Source: Nitratireductor aquimarinus
GTDB lineage: Bacteria > Pseudomonadota > Alphaproteobacteria > Rhizobiales > Rhizobiaceae
Direction: 5' to 3'
Assembly (NCBI RefSeq): GCF_017255295.1
Contig: NZ_JAFKDE010000002.1
Location: 744,001 to 808,000 of the forward strand
Length of the DNA stretch: 64,000 nucleotides
The notes under the pieces were generated by a model. That model saw only the letters and a program-made list of their open reading frames with translations, was not told the DNA's origin and did no database searches. Positions 9,038 to 18,669 of this stretch are shown here, in pieces (position 1 is the first letter of the stretch; each line of letters begins with the position of its first letter). A program made the position numbers and the translations under genes.

Positions 9038-11374
9038 TCAGGCGGCCACGGCCGGCTTCTTGCGCTCGCCTGCCGGCAGGCGGACGGACACAATGGTGCC
9101 GACGCCTTCGGTCGAGCGGATTTTCAGCACACCGCCATGCAGCTCCGCCAGCGAGCGGGAGATGGCAAGCCCCAGCCCGGAGCCGGTATGGCTCTTGGAG
9201 AACTGGTTCTGCACCTGCTCGAAGGGCCGTCCGAGCTTTTTCAGCGCATCGCGCGGAATGCCGCAGCCCGAATCTTCGATGGTCAGCGTCACCGCCTGGC
9301 CAACCTTGCGCGCGCGCAGCGAGATGTGTCCGCCTTCGCCGGTGAACTTCACCGCGTTGGAGAGCAGGTTGATGACGATCTGCTTGATGGCGCGGCGGTC
9401 TGCGAAAACCTGCATGGTCTCCGGAATATCCATCTTCATGTCGATGGACTTCTCCGCCGCCTGAAGATCCACCACACGCACCGTCTCGCGGATCAGCGGG
9501 CACAGGTCGATCTCCTCGCAATCGACGGAGAACTGGCCCGCCTCGATCTTCGACATGTCGAGAATGTCGTTGATCACGCCCAGCAGGTAGGAGCCGCTGG
9601 AACAGATGTCCTGAACATATTCCGCATAGCGCTCGGAGCCGAGCGGGCCGAACATGCCCGACTGCATCACCTCGGAGAAACCGATGATGGCGTTGAGCGG
9701 CGTGCGCAGCTCATGGGACATGTTGGCCAGGAATTCCGATTTCGCGCGGTTGGCCGCCTCGGCGCGCTCGGTCTCGCGCATGTATTTGCGGTTCAGCTCG
9801 CTGAGCTCGCGGGTGCGCTCCTGCTCGGCGCGGCGCGCAAGGCTCAGATCGTGAATGGTCGCCATCAGGCGGCGTTCGCTGTCGACCAGCTTGCCCTGAT
9901 GCTGCTTCAGCTGGGTAATGTCGGTGCCCACCGACACGGTGCCGCCATCGCGCGTCTTCAGCTCGGTGACCTGCAGCCAGCGTCCGTCTGCGAGCTGGCG
10001 CTCATAGGTCGCGCCATTGCCATTGCCGGAGGGGATGGCCAGCCTCCGCTCGGAGCGGAAAGCGGGCGCATGGGCCTCGATGTCGCGCCGGCGCGCGCCG
10101 GCCACGATCATGCTCTGGTCAACGCCCAGATCCTGCTTGTACTTCGTGTTGCACATGACGAGGCGCTCTGCGTAGTCCCACAGAACGAAGGATTCGCCGA
10201 TGCTCTCGATTGCCGTGCGCAGCCGCTGGTCGGCCGCTTCCGTCTGCTGCACCAGCGTGCGCTGCTCGGTCACGTCCACGGCAATGCCGATCAGGTGCAG
10301 TTCGGGCGCGTTCGGGTCGACAACCTGCGCGCGGGCGCGCACCCAGACCCACTGGCCATCGGCGCGTTTCATGCGGAAAACCCGGTCCACATGGTCGATC
10401 TCGCGCGCCACGATGCGGTTGGCCAGATCAAACAGATCGCCATCCTCGGGGTGGATGATCTCCGCCACCTCGCCGAAGGAAAGCATGTCGTCGGTGGTCT
10501 CGTAGCCGAGCATCTCGAACATCGAACGCGACCAGAACATCTTGCCGCGCACCATGTCCCAGTCCCACAGGCCACACTTGCCGCGCACCATGGCCATGTC
10601 GACCCGCTGATGGGCCTCCATGTAGATGCGGTCGGCGGCCTGCGCCCGCGCAGCCTGGCTGAAATAGGCGTAGAGGATCACCATCAGGATCGCCGCCGTC
10701 AGCGCAAACAGCGTCACGTTCAGCGAGACGGAGCGCCGCCAGTCGGCAAAGAGCGCGTCATGCGAGGTCAGCGCAATCGCCGAGCCATCCTGTCCGGGCA
10801 CATGCACGAGCGAGGCCAGCCAGCTCTCGCCGCCGATTTCCACGTTCATCACGCCGGCGCGTGCGCCGAACAGGAAGAGCGGCTGCCCGCCTGTCAGAAC
10901 GGATTCCAGCGAACGGCCGACGAGGTCGGTCCCGTTGGGCGAGCTTGCGATCACGTCGAAACGGCTGTCGGTGATGGCCAGAACGCGCTGGTCTTCGGAA
11001 CCCGCGCGGCGCATCGCTTCCTCGATCAGCATGCGTGCTTTGTGCGTCGGGTCGGCCTCGGTCGTGTCCACGGCCACGCTTGCGGCAAGCGAATCTGCAG
11101 CAAGCGCCAGCATGGTCCGCGCATCGCGTTCGATGTCGTCGCGCCAGGTGAACAGCGAGAGAAGGCGCGCTGCGGCCAGCACCAGCAGAAAGATGATGAT
11201 CAGAATGGGGATCGAGCGGCGCAGATACGGTTCCACCGCCAGCAGACGCTCGTATGCCGGAGCAGCGATTATCTTGGCATTGCCGGCCAGTCCCATACGC
11301 CTTGCGCGTCGGGTTTTTGGCCCGGCAGCCATGCCCGCTATCAGGGGCAAAGCCCAACCCCCTGCCTTCGCCAT
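9038..11374 (-). CDS. PAS-domain sensor histidine kinase of the PleC/DivJ (PdhS) type
   Basis: The 778-residue protein has a transmembrane helix near residues 52-70, an extracytoplasmic region to about 218, and a second helix (220-238). Two PAS domains follow (about 255-380 and 390-500), then HisKA with H-box SHELRTPLNAIIGFSEVMQ and a HATPase_c domain with N-box NLLSNAVKFT and G-box GSGLGLAISR. No receiver domain is attached. The H-box and following MFGPLG segment match kinases that act on DivK/PleD in alphaproteobacterial cell-cycle control. From memory, Sinorhizobium meliloti pleC sits in this locus beside glnE, making PleC the best guess; orthology is inferred, not tested, so no symbol is given. 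Confidence 0.85.
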   Translation of the reverse strand: MAKAGGWALPLIAGMAAGPKTRRARRMGLAGNAKIIAAPAYERLLAVEPYLRRSIPILIIIFLLVLAAARLLSLFTWRDDIERDARTMLALAADSLAASVAVDTTEADPTHKARMLIEEAMRRAGSEDQRVLAITDSRFDVIASSPNGTDLVGRSLESVLTGGQPLFLFGARAGVMNVEIGGESWLASLVHVPGQDGSAIALTSHDALFADWRRSVSLNVTLFALTAAILMVILYAYFSQAARAQAADRIYMEAHQRVDMAMVRGKCGLWDWDMVRGKMFWSRSMFEMLGYETTDDMLSFGEVAEIIHPEDGDLFDLANRIVAREIDHVDRVFRMKRADGQWVWVRARAQVVDPNAPELHLIGIAVDVTEQRTLVQQTEAADQRLRTAIESIGESFVLWDYAERLVMCNTKYKQDLGVDQSMIVAGARRRDIEAHAPAFRSERRLAIPSGNGNGATYERQLADGRWLQVTELKTRDGGTVSVGTDITQLKQHQGKLVDSERRLMATIHDLSLARRAEQERTRELSELNRKYMRETERAEAANRAKSEFLANMSHELRTPLNAIIGFSEVMQSGMFGPLGSERYAEYVQDICSSGSYLLGVINDILDMSKIEAGQFSVDCEEIDLCPLIRETVRVVDLQAAEKSIDMKMDIPETMQVFADRRAIKQIVINLLSNAVKFTGEGGHISLRARKVGQAVTLTIEDSGCGIPRDALKKLGRPFEQVQNQFSKSHTGSGLGLAISRSLAELHGGVLKIRSTEGVGTIVSVRLPAGERKKPAVAA

Positions 11375-11504
11375 CCGACGGGCTCCCTCGTTCCTCGGTT
11401 AAGTTCGGTGATTCGGCTCCGCCTGCTGCCGAATCATCCATAAGGAATCAAAGGTGATTCGCCTTGTCCAGATGTCATGGTAAAAAACTTATTAATGCGC
11501 CCCC

Positions 11505-14150
11505 TCAGGCCAGTGTCCTTTCAAGGATATCCGCCAGATCGCGCGACAGGTTTTCACGTCCCGCCATGTCGGCAAGAAGCGCGCGGGCATGTTCGCGGCG
11601 GCCCTTTTCGAGCGACCGCCACGAGCGGAATGCGGTGGCCAGCCTTGCCGCCACCTGCGGGTTCTGTCCGTCCAGCGCCAGCACCGTGTCGGCGACAAGG
11701 CGGTAGCCTTCGCCATCGGCGCTGTGAAAGGCCGTCTGGTTGGCCATGGAGAAGGTGCCGATCAGCGCCCGGACACGGTTGGGATTGGCGAGCGAGAAAT
11801 GCGGATGCTCCATCAGCGAGCGCACCAGCGATACGGCCCCCTCGGAGGGGATCATGGCCTGGATCTGAAGCCATTTGTCGAGTACCAGCGGCGTGTCGCG
11901 ATAGCGTTCCTCGAAGGCTGCAAGAGCGGCCCTGCCATCCTCCGTATCGTGGAAATACTGCGCCAGAATGGTCAGCGCGCCGGCGCGCTCGGTCATGTTG
12001 TCGGCATCGTCGAACTGCCGGCGTGCGGTCGCAGGGTTCCCTTCGTCGAGCACCAGATATTCCAGCAGCGTGTTGCGCAGGGCGCGGCGTCCGGCGCTGC
12101 GGGCATCGGGCGAGAAGGGGGCGTTGTCGTGCAGTCCCTCATAGAGGTCGCCAAACGTCTCCCGTCCTGCCTGCGCAATGGTCTCAAGCAGCGCCCTGCG
12201 GGCCGTGTGGATGGCGTCCGGATCGATGTCATGGCCGATTTCACGCGCCACGTCAGCCTCGCTGGGCAGGGTCAGAACCAGTGCGCGGAAAGCCTCTTCC
12301 AGCGTTGCATCGGCAGCCAGATCCAGCGCCAGCTGCACGAGATCGTCGGCGAAGGCCGGCTCCTTGCCGCCGCGCACGGCCTTGCTTGCGGCAATCAGCG
12401 TGTCGGTGAAGAGCGTCGTGAGCGCCTGCCAGCGCGAGAACGGGTCGCTGTCATGGCGGGCCAGGAACAGCCGGTCGGCGGTTCTGCCCTCGCTGCAAAG
12501 CGTCACCGGCGCTGAGAATCCACGGTTGACCGAGAACACTGGCCGCGCATTTACGCCTTTGAAAACAATCGTATGCCGGCGCTTGCGCAGGTGAATGACG
12601 CCGTTTTCCACCACCGCGCCCTCAGCGCTTTCATAGGCGAGATCTTCACCTTCCGGCCCGACAAGGCCAAAGGCGAGGGGGATGTGCATCAGCCGCTTGC
12701 GGCTTTCAGAAGGTGTCGGCGGAACGGACTGTTCTATCTCCACCGTCAGCGTCTTCGCCCCGGCGTCATAGCGCGAGGAGAGCGCCACATTCGGGGTTCC
12801 TGCCTGATGATACCAGAGCGCGAACTGGGTGAGATCACGGCCCGAGGCATCCTCGAAGGCTTTTAGAAAATCCTCAATTGTCACGGCCTGCCCGTCATGC
12901 CGCTCGAAATAGAGGTCCATGCCGGCGCGGAACGCCTCTTCACCCAGAATGGTACGCAGCATGCGCACCACTTCCGAGCCCTTTTCGTAGACGGTCGCCG
13001 TGTAGAAATTGTTGATCTCGCGATAGCGCCGCGGCCGCACCGGATGGGCAAGCGGTCCCTGATCCTCGGGGAACTGATGCGCCCGGAGCGCGCGCACCTC
13101 GCCGATGCGCTTGACCGCGCGCGACCGCTCGTCGGCAGAGAATTCATGGTCGCGGAAAACCGTCAGACCTTCCTTCAGGCAGAGCTGGAACCAGTCCCGG
13201 CAAGTGATTCTATTGCCTGTCCAATTATGGAAATACTCATGCGCGATGATCGCCTCGATATTGGCGAAATCGACATCCGTGGCGGTCTCCGCATCGGCCA
13301 GCACATATTTGTCGTTGAAGACGTTGAGCCCCTTGTTCTCCATCGCCCCCATGTTGAAATCCGACACGGCCACGATGTTGAACACATCGAGATCGTATTC
13401 CCGGCCGAAGCGCTCCTCGTCCCAGCGCATGGAGCGCTTGAGCGCGTCCATCGCGTAGGCGGCGCGTTCTTCCTTGCCGTGCTCCACATAGATGCCGAGC
13501 GAGACCTCGCGTCCCGACGCGGTGGTGAAGCTGTCCGTCACCACGCCAAGGTCGCCCGCCACCAGCGCAAACAGGTAGGAGGGTTTGGGGAACGGATCGT
13601 GCCAGACGGCAAAGTGCCTGCCATTCTCAAGCGCGCCGCTCTCGACCGGGTTGCCGTTCGACAGAAGCAGGGGGGCAGCCTTGCGGTCGGCTTCCATCCG
13701 CACCGTGTAGACCGACAGGATGTCAGGCCGGTCGAGGAAATAGGTGATCCGGCGAAACCCTTCCGCCTCGCACTGCGTGCAGAAGACGCCGCTTGAGACA
13801 TAAAGCCCCATCAGTGTCGTGTTGCTCGAAGGCAGGACCCGCGTGACAATAGTCAGCTCGAATTCCCGCTCCTCGGGGAGTTTCCGGATGGTCAGCTTGT
13901 CGGGCGTCGCCTCGTAGCTCGAGACGGGCACATCGGCTCCGTTGATTCTCAGCGCTTCCAGCGTCAGCGCATCGCCATCGAGTTCCAGCGGCGCATCGTC
14001 CGGCGCATTCTCGGCCCGTTCCACCCGGAGCCGCGCCGTCACCAGCGTTTCGTCAGCGTCCAGCGCGAAATCGAGCGCAATCCCGGGGATGAGATAGGCG
14101 CTGGGTTTGTAGTCTTCGAGACGAAAAATCTGGCCGCTTTCTGTACGCAT
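11505..14150 (-). CDS. pepN: Aminopeptidase N (M1 family zinc metallopeptidase)
   Basis: This cytosolic zinc exopeptidase removes N-terminal residues from peptides. The 881-residue product shows the substrate-binding GAMEN motif (NMGAMENKGLNVFND), the zinc motif HEYFHNWTGNR (HExxH) and the third ligand glutamate in LKEGLTVFRD. The C-terminal DUF3458/ARM-like region completes the long PepN form of about 870 residues. The open frame extends 29 codons further upstream, but the chosen ATG has a GAAAGAG site at suitable spacing and begins MRTESGQIFRLEDY, the normal N-terminus. It is transcribed away from the CoxL-like gene, with 187 bases between them. Confidence 0.96.
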   Translation of the reverse strand: MRTESGQIFRLEDYKPSAYLIPGIALDFALDADETLVTARLRVERAENAPDDAPLELDGDALTLEALRINGADVPVSSYEATPDKLTIRKLPEEREFELTIVTRVLPSSNTTLMGLYVSSGVFCTQCEAEGFRRITYFLDRPDILSVYTVRMEADRKAAPLLLSNGNPVESGALENGRHFAVWHDPFPKPSYLFALVAGDLGVVTDSFTTASGREVSLGIYVEHGKEERAAYAMDALKRSMRWDEERFGREYDLDVFNIVAVSDFNMGAMENKGLNVFNDKYVLADAETATDVDFANIEAIIAHEYFHNWTGNRITCRDWFQLCLKEGLTVFRDHEFSADERSRAVKRIGEVRALRAHQFPEDQGPLAHPVRPRRYREINNFYTATVYEKGSEVVRMLRTILGEEAFRAGMDLYFERHDGQAVTIEDFLKAFEDASGRDLTQFALWYHQAGTPNVALSSRYDAGAKTLTVEIEQSVPPTPSESRKRLMHIPLAFGLVGPEGEDLAYESAEGAVVENGVIHLRKRRHTIVFKGVNARPVFSVNRGFSAPVTLCSEGRTADRLFLARHDSDPFSRWQALTTLFTDTLIAASKAVRGGKEPAFADDLVQLALDLAADATLEEAFRALVLTLPSEADVAREIGHDIDPDAIHTARRALLETIAQAGRETFGDLYEGLHDNAPFSPDARSAGRRALRNTLLEYLVLDEGNPATARRQFDDADNMTERAGALTILAQYFHDTEDGRAALAAFEERYRDTPLVLDKWLQIQAMIPSEGAVSLVRSLMEHPHFSLANPNRVRALIGTFSMANQTAFHSADGEGYRLVADTVLALDGQNPQVAARLATAFRSWRSLEKGRREHARALLADMAGRENLSRDLADILERTLA

Positions 14151-14337
14151 CTTCACTCTTTCCATGACCTGTGGCGCAGTGCGGGAAAATCCGCGTCCGC
14201 CTGGCCCAACAAAATCGGATTGCGGCTCTTTACACAACCATCCGGCTCGACAAAACTAAGGCATCAAACGTCGCTCGACTGTTTCCAGCCAGCTCACCGA
14301 ACATCGGCCAGGAATTTTTGGCCAGAAGGGATTCCGC

Positions 14338-16653
14338 ATGACTGTGATGACGCCGAAATTCGGCATGGGGGCTTCGGTCCGCCGCAAGGAGGATGCGGCT
14401 TTCATCACGGGCCGGGGACACTATACAGACGATTTCCTGCCCGAGGGTACGCTGCATCTCTATGTGCTGCGCTCGCCCGTCGCCAAGGCAACCTTCACCA
14501 TTTCCTCGATTGAGGAAGCGCAGGCGTCGCCGGGCGTTCATCTGGTGCTGACCGGCGCCGATGTGGCGCATCTCAAGGATCTGCGCTCCGGCGCGATGCA
14601 GAAGCAGCCCGATGGCACGCGCGCGCCGACGCGCGACATCCCGATTCTCTGCCGCGACCGCGTGCAGTATGTCGGTGATGCCGTGGCGCTCGTGGTGGCC
14701 GACAGCCGCGCCCAGGCGCAGGATGCCGCAGAACTGATCGATATCGATTTCGACGATGAAGAGGCGATTGCGGCAACCGCCGAAGCGCTTTCGGAAGACG
14801 CGCCGCTGGTCTGGCCGGAACTCGGGTCAAACCGCGCCTTCCTTTATCATGTGGGTGACAAGGAAAAGTCCGACGCCGCCTTTGCCAAAGCGGACCACGT
14901 GTCGCGCATCGAGTTCGTCAACAACCGTCTGGTCTGCAATTACATGGAGCCGCGCGCGGCGCTGGCCGAATGGCGCGACGATGAAAACCGCTATGTGCTG
15001 ACAACCGGCTCGCAGGGCGTGCACTCCATGCGCGGCATTCTGTGCAAGACGTTCGGCATCGAGCCGGAAAACCTCCGGGTCATCACGCCGGATGTGGGCG
15101 GCGGTTTTGGCCCGAAAACCTTCGTCTACCGCGAATACGCCATGGTGATGGAAGCCGCGAAGCGCCTTGGCCGTCCGGTCAAGTGGACGGGCGACCGCAA
15201 CGAGCATTTCATGACCGACGCGCAGGGGCGCGACAATGTCGTGACCGCTGAAATGGCGATGGATTCAGAAGGCCGTTTCCTTGGTCTTCGCGTGGATCTC
15301 ACGGCCAATATGGGCGCGTATATCTCGCAATATGGCCCGTTCATTCCGTTCGTTGGCGTGTCCATGTCGACGGGCGTCTACGATATTCAGGCGCTCGATG
15401 TAACGATCAACGGCGTCTACACCAACACCTGCCCGGTGGACGCCTATCGTGGCGCGGGGCGCCCGGAAGCTGCCTTCCTGCTGGAGAAGCTGGTGGATGT
15501 CTGCGCCCGCGATCTCGACATGGGACGCGAGGAAATCCGCCGCCGCAATTTCATCAGGCCCGAGCAGTTCCCCTATCGCACCCAGACCGGCCGTCTCTAC
15601 GATGTCGGTGAGTTCGAAGGGCACATGAACAAGTGCATGGAAAATGCCGGCTGGAGCACGTTCGATGAGCGGGCGGATCAGGCACGCCAAAACGGAAAGC
15701 TGCGCGGCATCGGCATGGCCACCTATATCGAGGCCTGCGCCTTCGCAGGCTCCGAGCCGGCCCATGTAAAGCTCAATGACGATGGCACGGTTACGCTTCT
15801 GATCGGCACCCAGTCCAACGGACAGGGGCACGCCACGGCCTATGCGCAGTTCGTGGCCGACAAGCTCAATCTCGACATCGACAAAATCACTGTGCGCCAG
15901 GGCGACACGGATGAGCTGGCGTCGGGCGGTGGCACGGGCGGTTCGCGCTCCATTCCGCTGGGCGGCGTCTCCGCCGCGCGCGCCGGTGAAGACCTTGCCG
16001 AGAAAATCCGCAAGTTGGCGGCCGACGAACTTGAAGCGTCCGTCGACGATATCGAGCTTTCAGGCGGGGCGGCGCGCATCGTCGGTACGGACCGCGCGGT
16101 CGATTTCGCAGCCATCGCCAAGGCCGCCAAGGCTCCCGAGGATGTCGAAGGGTTCGGCGAGTTCGTGCAGGAAGAGGCGACCTATCCGAACGGCACCCAT
16201 ATCTGCGAGGTCGAGATCGACCCGGATACGGGCCGCACGGAGGTGCTTGATTACTGGATCGTCGATGATTTCGGCGCAACGGTGAACCCGATCCTGCTGG
16301 CCGGCCAGGTGCATGGCGGCGTTGCCCAGGGGCTTGGACAGGCGCTGACGGAAGACACGGTCTATGGCGAAGACGGCCAGCTCATCACGGCCAGCTTCAT
16401 GGATTACGCCATGCCGCGCGCCGATGATCTGCCTTTCATCCATTTCGAGACGCGCAACGTGCCGTCCACCACCAATGCCATGGGCATCAAGGGGGCGGGC
16501 GAGGCCGGCACCATTGGCGCAACGCCGGCGGTTCTGAACGCAGTCACGGATGCGCTCTACCGCGCCCACGGCATCGACCATATCGACATGCCGACCACGC
16601 CATCGCGCGTCTGGGAGGCTATCCGCATGGCCCGGGAGGCAGACGCGGCATGA
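14338..16653 (+). CDS. Xanthine dehydrogenase-family molybdopterin-binding subunit (form II CoxL-like)
   Basis: The 771-residue protein has the full fold of the large subunit of molybdenum hydroxylases. MGASVRRKEDAAFITGRGHY opens the N-terminal a/b hammerhead; the cofactor region contains GGGFGPKT and the active-site loop VDAYRGAGRPEA; KGAGEAGTIG carries the conserved catalytic glutamate. The loop reads AYRGAGR, the form-II type, rather than AYxCSFR of true CO dehydrogenase, so CO oxidation should not be assumed and the substrate is unknown. The FAD (CoxM) and 2Fe-2S (CoxS) subunits that normally accompany it are not next to it, so partners must be encoded elsewhere. RBS: AGAAGGGA. Confidence 0.9.
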   Translation: MTVMTPKFGMGASVRRKEDAAFITGRGHYTDDFLPEGTLHLYVLRSPVAKATFTISSIEEAQASPGVHLVLTGADVAHLKDLRSGAMQKQPDGTRAPTRDIPILCRDRVQYVGDAVALVVADSRAQAQDAAELIDIDFDDEEAIAATAEALSEDAPLVWPELGSNRAFLYHVGDKEKSDAAFAKADHVSRIEFVNNRLVCNYMEPRAALAEWRDDENRYVLTTGSQGVHSMRGILCKTFGIEPENLRVITPDVGGGFGPKTFVYREYAMVMEAAKRLGRPVKWTGDRNEHFMTDAQGRDNVVTAEMAMDSEGRFLGLRVDLTANMGAYISQYGPFIPFVGVSMSTGVYDIQALDVTINGVYTNTCPVDAYRGAGRPEAAFLLEKLVDVCARDLDMGREEIRRRNFIRPEQFPYRTQTGRLYDVGEFEGHMNKCMENAGWSTFDERADQARQNGKLRGIGMATYIEACAFAGSEPAHVKLNDDGTVTLLIGTQSNGQGHATAYAQFVADKLNLDIDKITVRQGDTDELASGGGTGGSRSIPLGGVSAARAGEDLAEKIRKLAADELEASVDDIELSGGAARIVGTDRAVDFAAIAKAAKAPEDVEGFGEFVQEEATYPNGTHICEVEIDPDTGRTEVLDYWIVDDFGATVNPILLAGQVHGGVAQGLGQALTEDTVYGEDGQLITASFMDYAMPRADDLPFIHFETRNVPSTTNAMGIKGAGEAGTIGATPAVLNAVTDALYRAHGIDHIDMPTTPSRVWEAIRMAREADAA

Positions 16654-16721
16654 GGCAGGCCTGCGCATACGCCCTGGAATGCTCTCCCATCCCCAGAAGC
16701 TGCTTTTCAGGATTTTAGAGA

Positions 16722-17675
16722 ATGCCTGCTGTGACCGAACTCGGCGCGGAACGCCAGCCACTCATCGGCATCGCGCTGAAAGTCATCTCGGTCTCCATCT
16801 TCGTCGTCATGTCCTCGCTGATCAAATCGGCGGGGACCGTGCCGTCCGGACAGATCGTCTTCTATCGCTCCTTCTTCGCGATCTTCCCGATCCTCGCCAT
16901 GCTCGCCTGGCGCAAGGAGCTGTCGACCGCCTTTCGCACCACGCATCCCGTCAGCCACATCATGCGTGGCCTTGTCGGCGTGACCTCCATGGGGCTCGGC
17001 TTCTTCGCGCTCACGCGCCTGCCGCTGCCTGACGCGATCACCCTCAATTACGCGCAGCCGCTCATCGTGGTGGTGTTTTCGGCCATCTTTATGGGCGAGA
17101 TCGTGCGCGTCTATCGCTGGAGCGCGGTGGCCGTCGGCTTTATCGGTGTCATCATCATCGCGTGGCCGAAACTCACCCTTTTGACCGGGGACGCCGGTCT
17201 TGAGGCCGCGCAGGCGGTGGGCGTCATTGCGGCCCTTTGCGCGGCGACGGGCTCTGCCGTCGCCATGCTTCTCGTCCGTCGGCTGGTGCAGACGGAAAAG
17301 ACCGCCACCATTGTTCTCTGGTTTTCCGTCACGGCCACGGTGCTGGCGCTCTTCACCATCCCGTTCGGCTGGGCAGACCTGACGCGCGATCAGTATCTGG
17401 CCCTTGCCGGGGCGGGCGTGTGCGGCGGCGTCGCGCAGATCCTCATGACGGAGTGCTACCGCCATGCGGAGCTCTCCACCATCGCGCCGTTCGAATACAC
17501 CTCGATGCTGCTTGCCATCATCATCGGCTATTTCGCCTTTGGCGATGTGCCGACCATCTACACGCTGGTCGGCGGCACCATCGTCATCAGCGCCGGTCTG
17601 TTCATCATCTGGCGCGAGCGCAGGCTTGGCCTCCGGCGCGTTGCCGCGCGCCGCTTCGTGCCGCCGGCCTCCTGA
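16722..17675 (+). CDS. DMT superfamily transporter with two EamA domains
   Basis: The 317-residue inner-membrane protein has about ten hydrophobic helices arranged as two EamA repeats. The first covers roughly residues 15-145, with FYRSFFAIFPILAMLAWRKE and ITLNYAQPLIVVVFSAIFMGE; the second covers 160-300, with FEYTSMLLAIIIGYFAFGD. RhaT/YdcZ-type members export amino acids or other small metabolites, but no residue here fixes the substrate. The gene starts 68 bases after the CoxL-like gene on the same strand and could share its message, although the ribosome-binding site (TAGAGA) is weak. A hairpin terminator begins at its stop codon. Confidence 0.9.
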   Translation: MPAVTELGAERQPLIGIALKVISVSIFVVMSSLIKSAGTVPSGQIVFYRSFFAIFPILAMLAWRKELSTAFRTTHPVSHIMRGLVGVTSMGLGFFALTRLPLPDAITLNYAQPLIVVVFSAIFMGEIVRVYRWSAVAVGFIGVIIIAWPKLTLLTGDAGLEAAQAVGVIAALCAATGSAVAMLLVRRLVQTEKTATIVLWFSVTATVLALFTIPFGWADLTRDQYLALAGAGVCGGVAQILMTECYRHAELSTIAPFEYTSMLLAIIIGYFAFGDVPTIYTLVGGTIVISAGLFIIWRERRLGLRRVAARRFVPPAS

Positions 17676-17702
17676 AGGCCGGCGCAGCCGCGCCGCCTTT
17701 TC
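17675..17702 (+). terminator. Terminator between convergent DMT and barrel genes
   Basis: A GC-rich stem (AAGGC-bulge-GGCGC pairing with GCGCCGCCTT, loop AGCC) is followed by TTTT. It starts at the last base of the DMT stop codon and reaches the stop codon of the opposing gene, so it can end transcription arriving on the plus strand. Confidence 0.6.
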
Positions 17703-18600
17703 AAAGGCCGATGGGCAGGTCGGGCCAGAGCGGCCCGTAGCGCTCTTCTTCCTTCAGGCTGTGGCTGCCGAAATGATAGCGAAAGCCCGCGAAGACGCCG
17801 TGTGAAACCGTCTTCTCGGCGCTGCCATCGGCCTGCGCCAGCTGGTAGCGATAGCCGCCAAAGCTGCTGAACGGCAGCTCGTGCGGCCGGTAGCTCACCT
17901 CCGCGCCGAGCCCGTAGATGACCGGGTCGTCCTCGATGGTGAGAGGGCGCTCATAAGTGCCCTGAAGGCCAAGGCGAAACTGATCCGTCACATAGTAGCG
18001 TGCGCCAAGCATGGTGAAGGCGCTGTCGCTCGCCTCCTGCTCGGTCATCTTCCGGCGCAGACCGGCTGCGGCCAGAAGCGTGGTCTTCTCCGAAAAGAGC
18101 GCTGCCTCCACGCCGCCGGCCGCACTGTCCACGCGTTTCCATTCATCGCCTGCGATGGCGGTTGCCGGCTTTGCGCGTTCGGTCGCCAGACTGCCGAAGG
18201 CTCCAAGCGCATAGCGCTCCGGGTCGCGATGATAGAGATGCGCCGTACCCTGCGTGCGCTGTCGCCTGTCGCCGTTCAGCTCCGAATGCCGGTGCTTTAC
18301 ATTGCCCTGCACGTTCCAGCCCGCGCCGATCCGTCGGTTGGCTTTTGCCGCCACGGAAACAGTCGAGCTGCGCCCGCTTTCGCCGGCCACCCTGCCATCG
18401 CCATCCGACTGGCGATATTCGATCACACCCATGGTGCGCGCATGCCTGATGGAGCCGCTCTGGGCACTCCGATACCGCTCCAGCGCCTCATGCGCCAGAA
18501 GATCAGCACCGAATGCCTGGCTGGGCAGGAATGCAAAAGTGAGGATCAGAAAGAGAAAAAGAAGAACCACGCGCCCCCCGGATATAACGCGAACACACAT
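17701..18600 (-). CDS. Predicted outer-membrane beta-barrel protein, function unknown
   Basis: The 299-residue protein begins with a clear signal peptide (VVLLFLFLILTFAFLPSQAFG, cleavage near FGA-DLL). The mature part alternates polar and hydrophobic residues with many aromatic strand ends, such as GAHLYHRD-type turns, FTMLGARYYVTDQFRLGL and HGVFAGFRYHFGSH, as in a small outer-membrane beta-barrel. It ends in a short tail after the last strand rather than a terminal Phe. No catalytic motif was recognised, and I cannot assign it to a named family. It is transcribed alone, convergent with the DMT gene and 69 bases downstream of the glycosylase gene. Confidence 0.75.
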   Translation of the reverse strand: MCVRVISGGRVVLLFLFLILTFAFLPSQAFGADLLAHEALERYRSAQSGSIRHARTMGVIEYRQSDGDGRVAGESGRSSTVSVAAKANRRIGAGWNVQGNVKHRHSELNGDRRQRTQGTAHLYHRDPERYALGAFGSLATERAKPATAIAGDEWKRVDSAAGGVEAALFSEKTTLLAAAGLRRKMTEQEASDSAFTMLGARYYVTDQFRLGLQGTYERPLTIEDDPVIYGLGAEVSYRPHELPFSSFGGYRYQLAQADGSAEKTVSHGVFAGFRYHFGSHSLKEEERYGPLWPDLPIGL

Positions 18601-18669
18601 GCTCGACTCCGGGACGTTGTTGAGGCTGTCGACTGTGCCCCAACAGGGTTAATGCGGGCTTAAGCGGCT

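Noticed and set aside
9137-11443. 768-codon plus-strand open frame
   Set aside because: It is antisense to the PAS kinase gene along its length, has no recognisable domain and a composition typical of a reverse-complement shadow in high-GC DNA.
14338-16653. True carbon monoxide dehydrogenase large subunit
   Set aside because: The active-site loop is AYRGAGR (form II), not AYxCSFR, and the other two subunits are absent.
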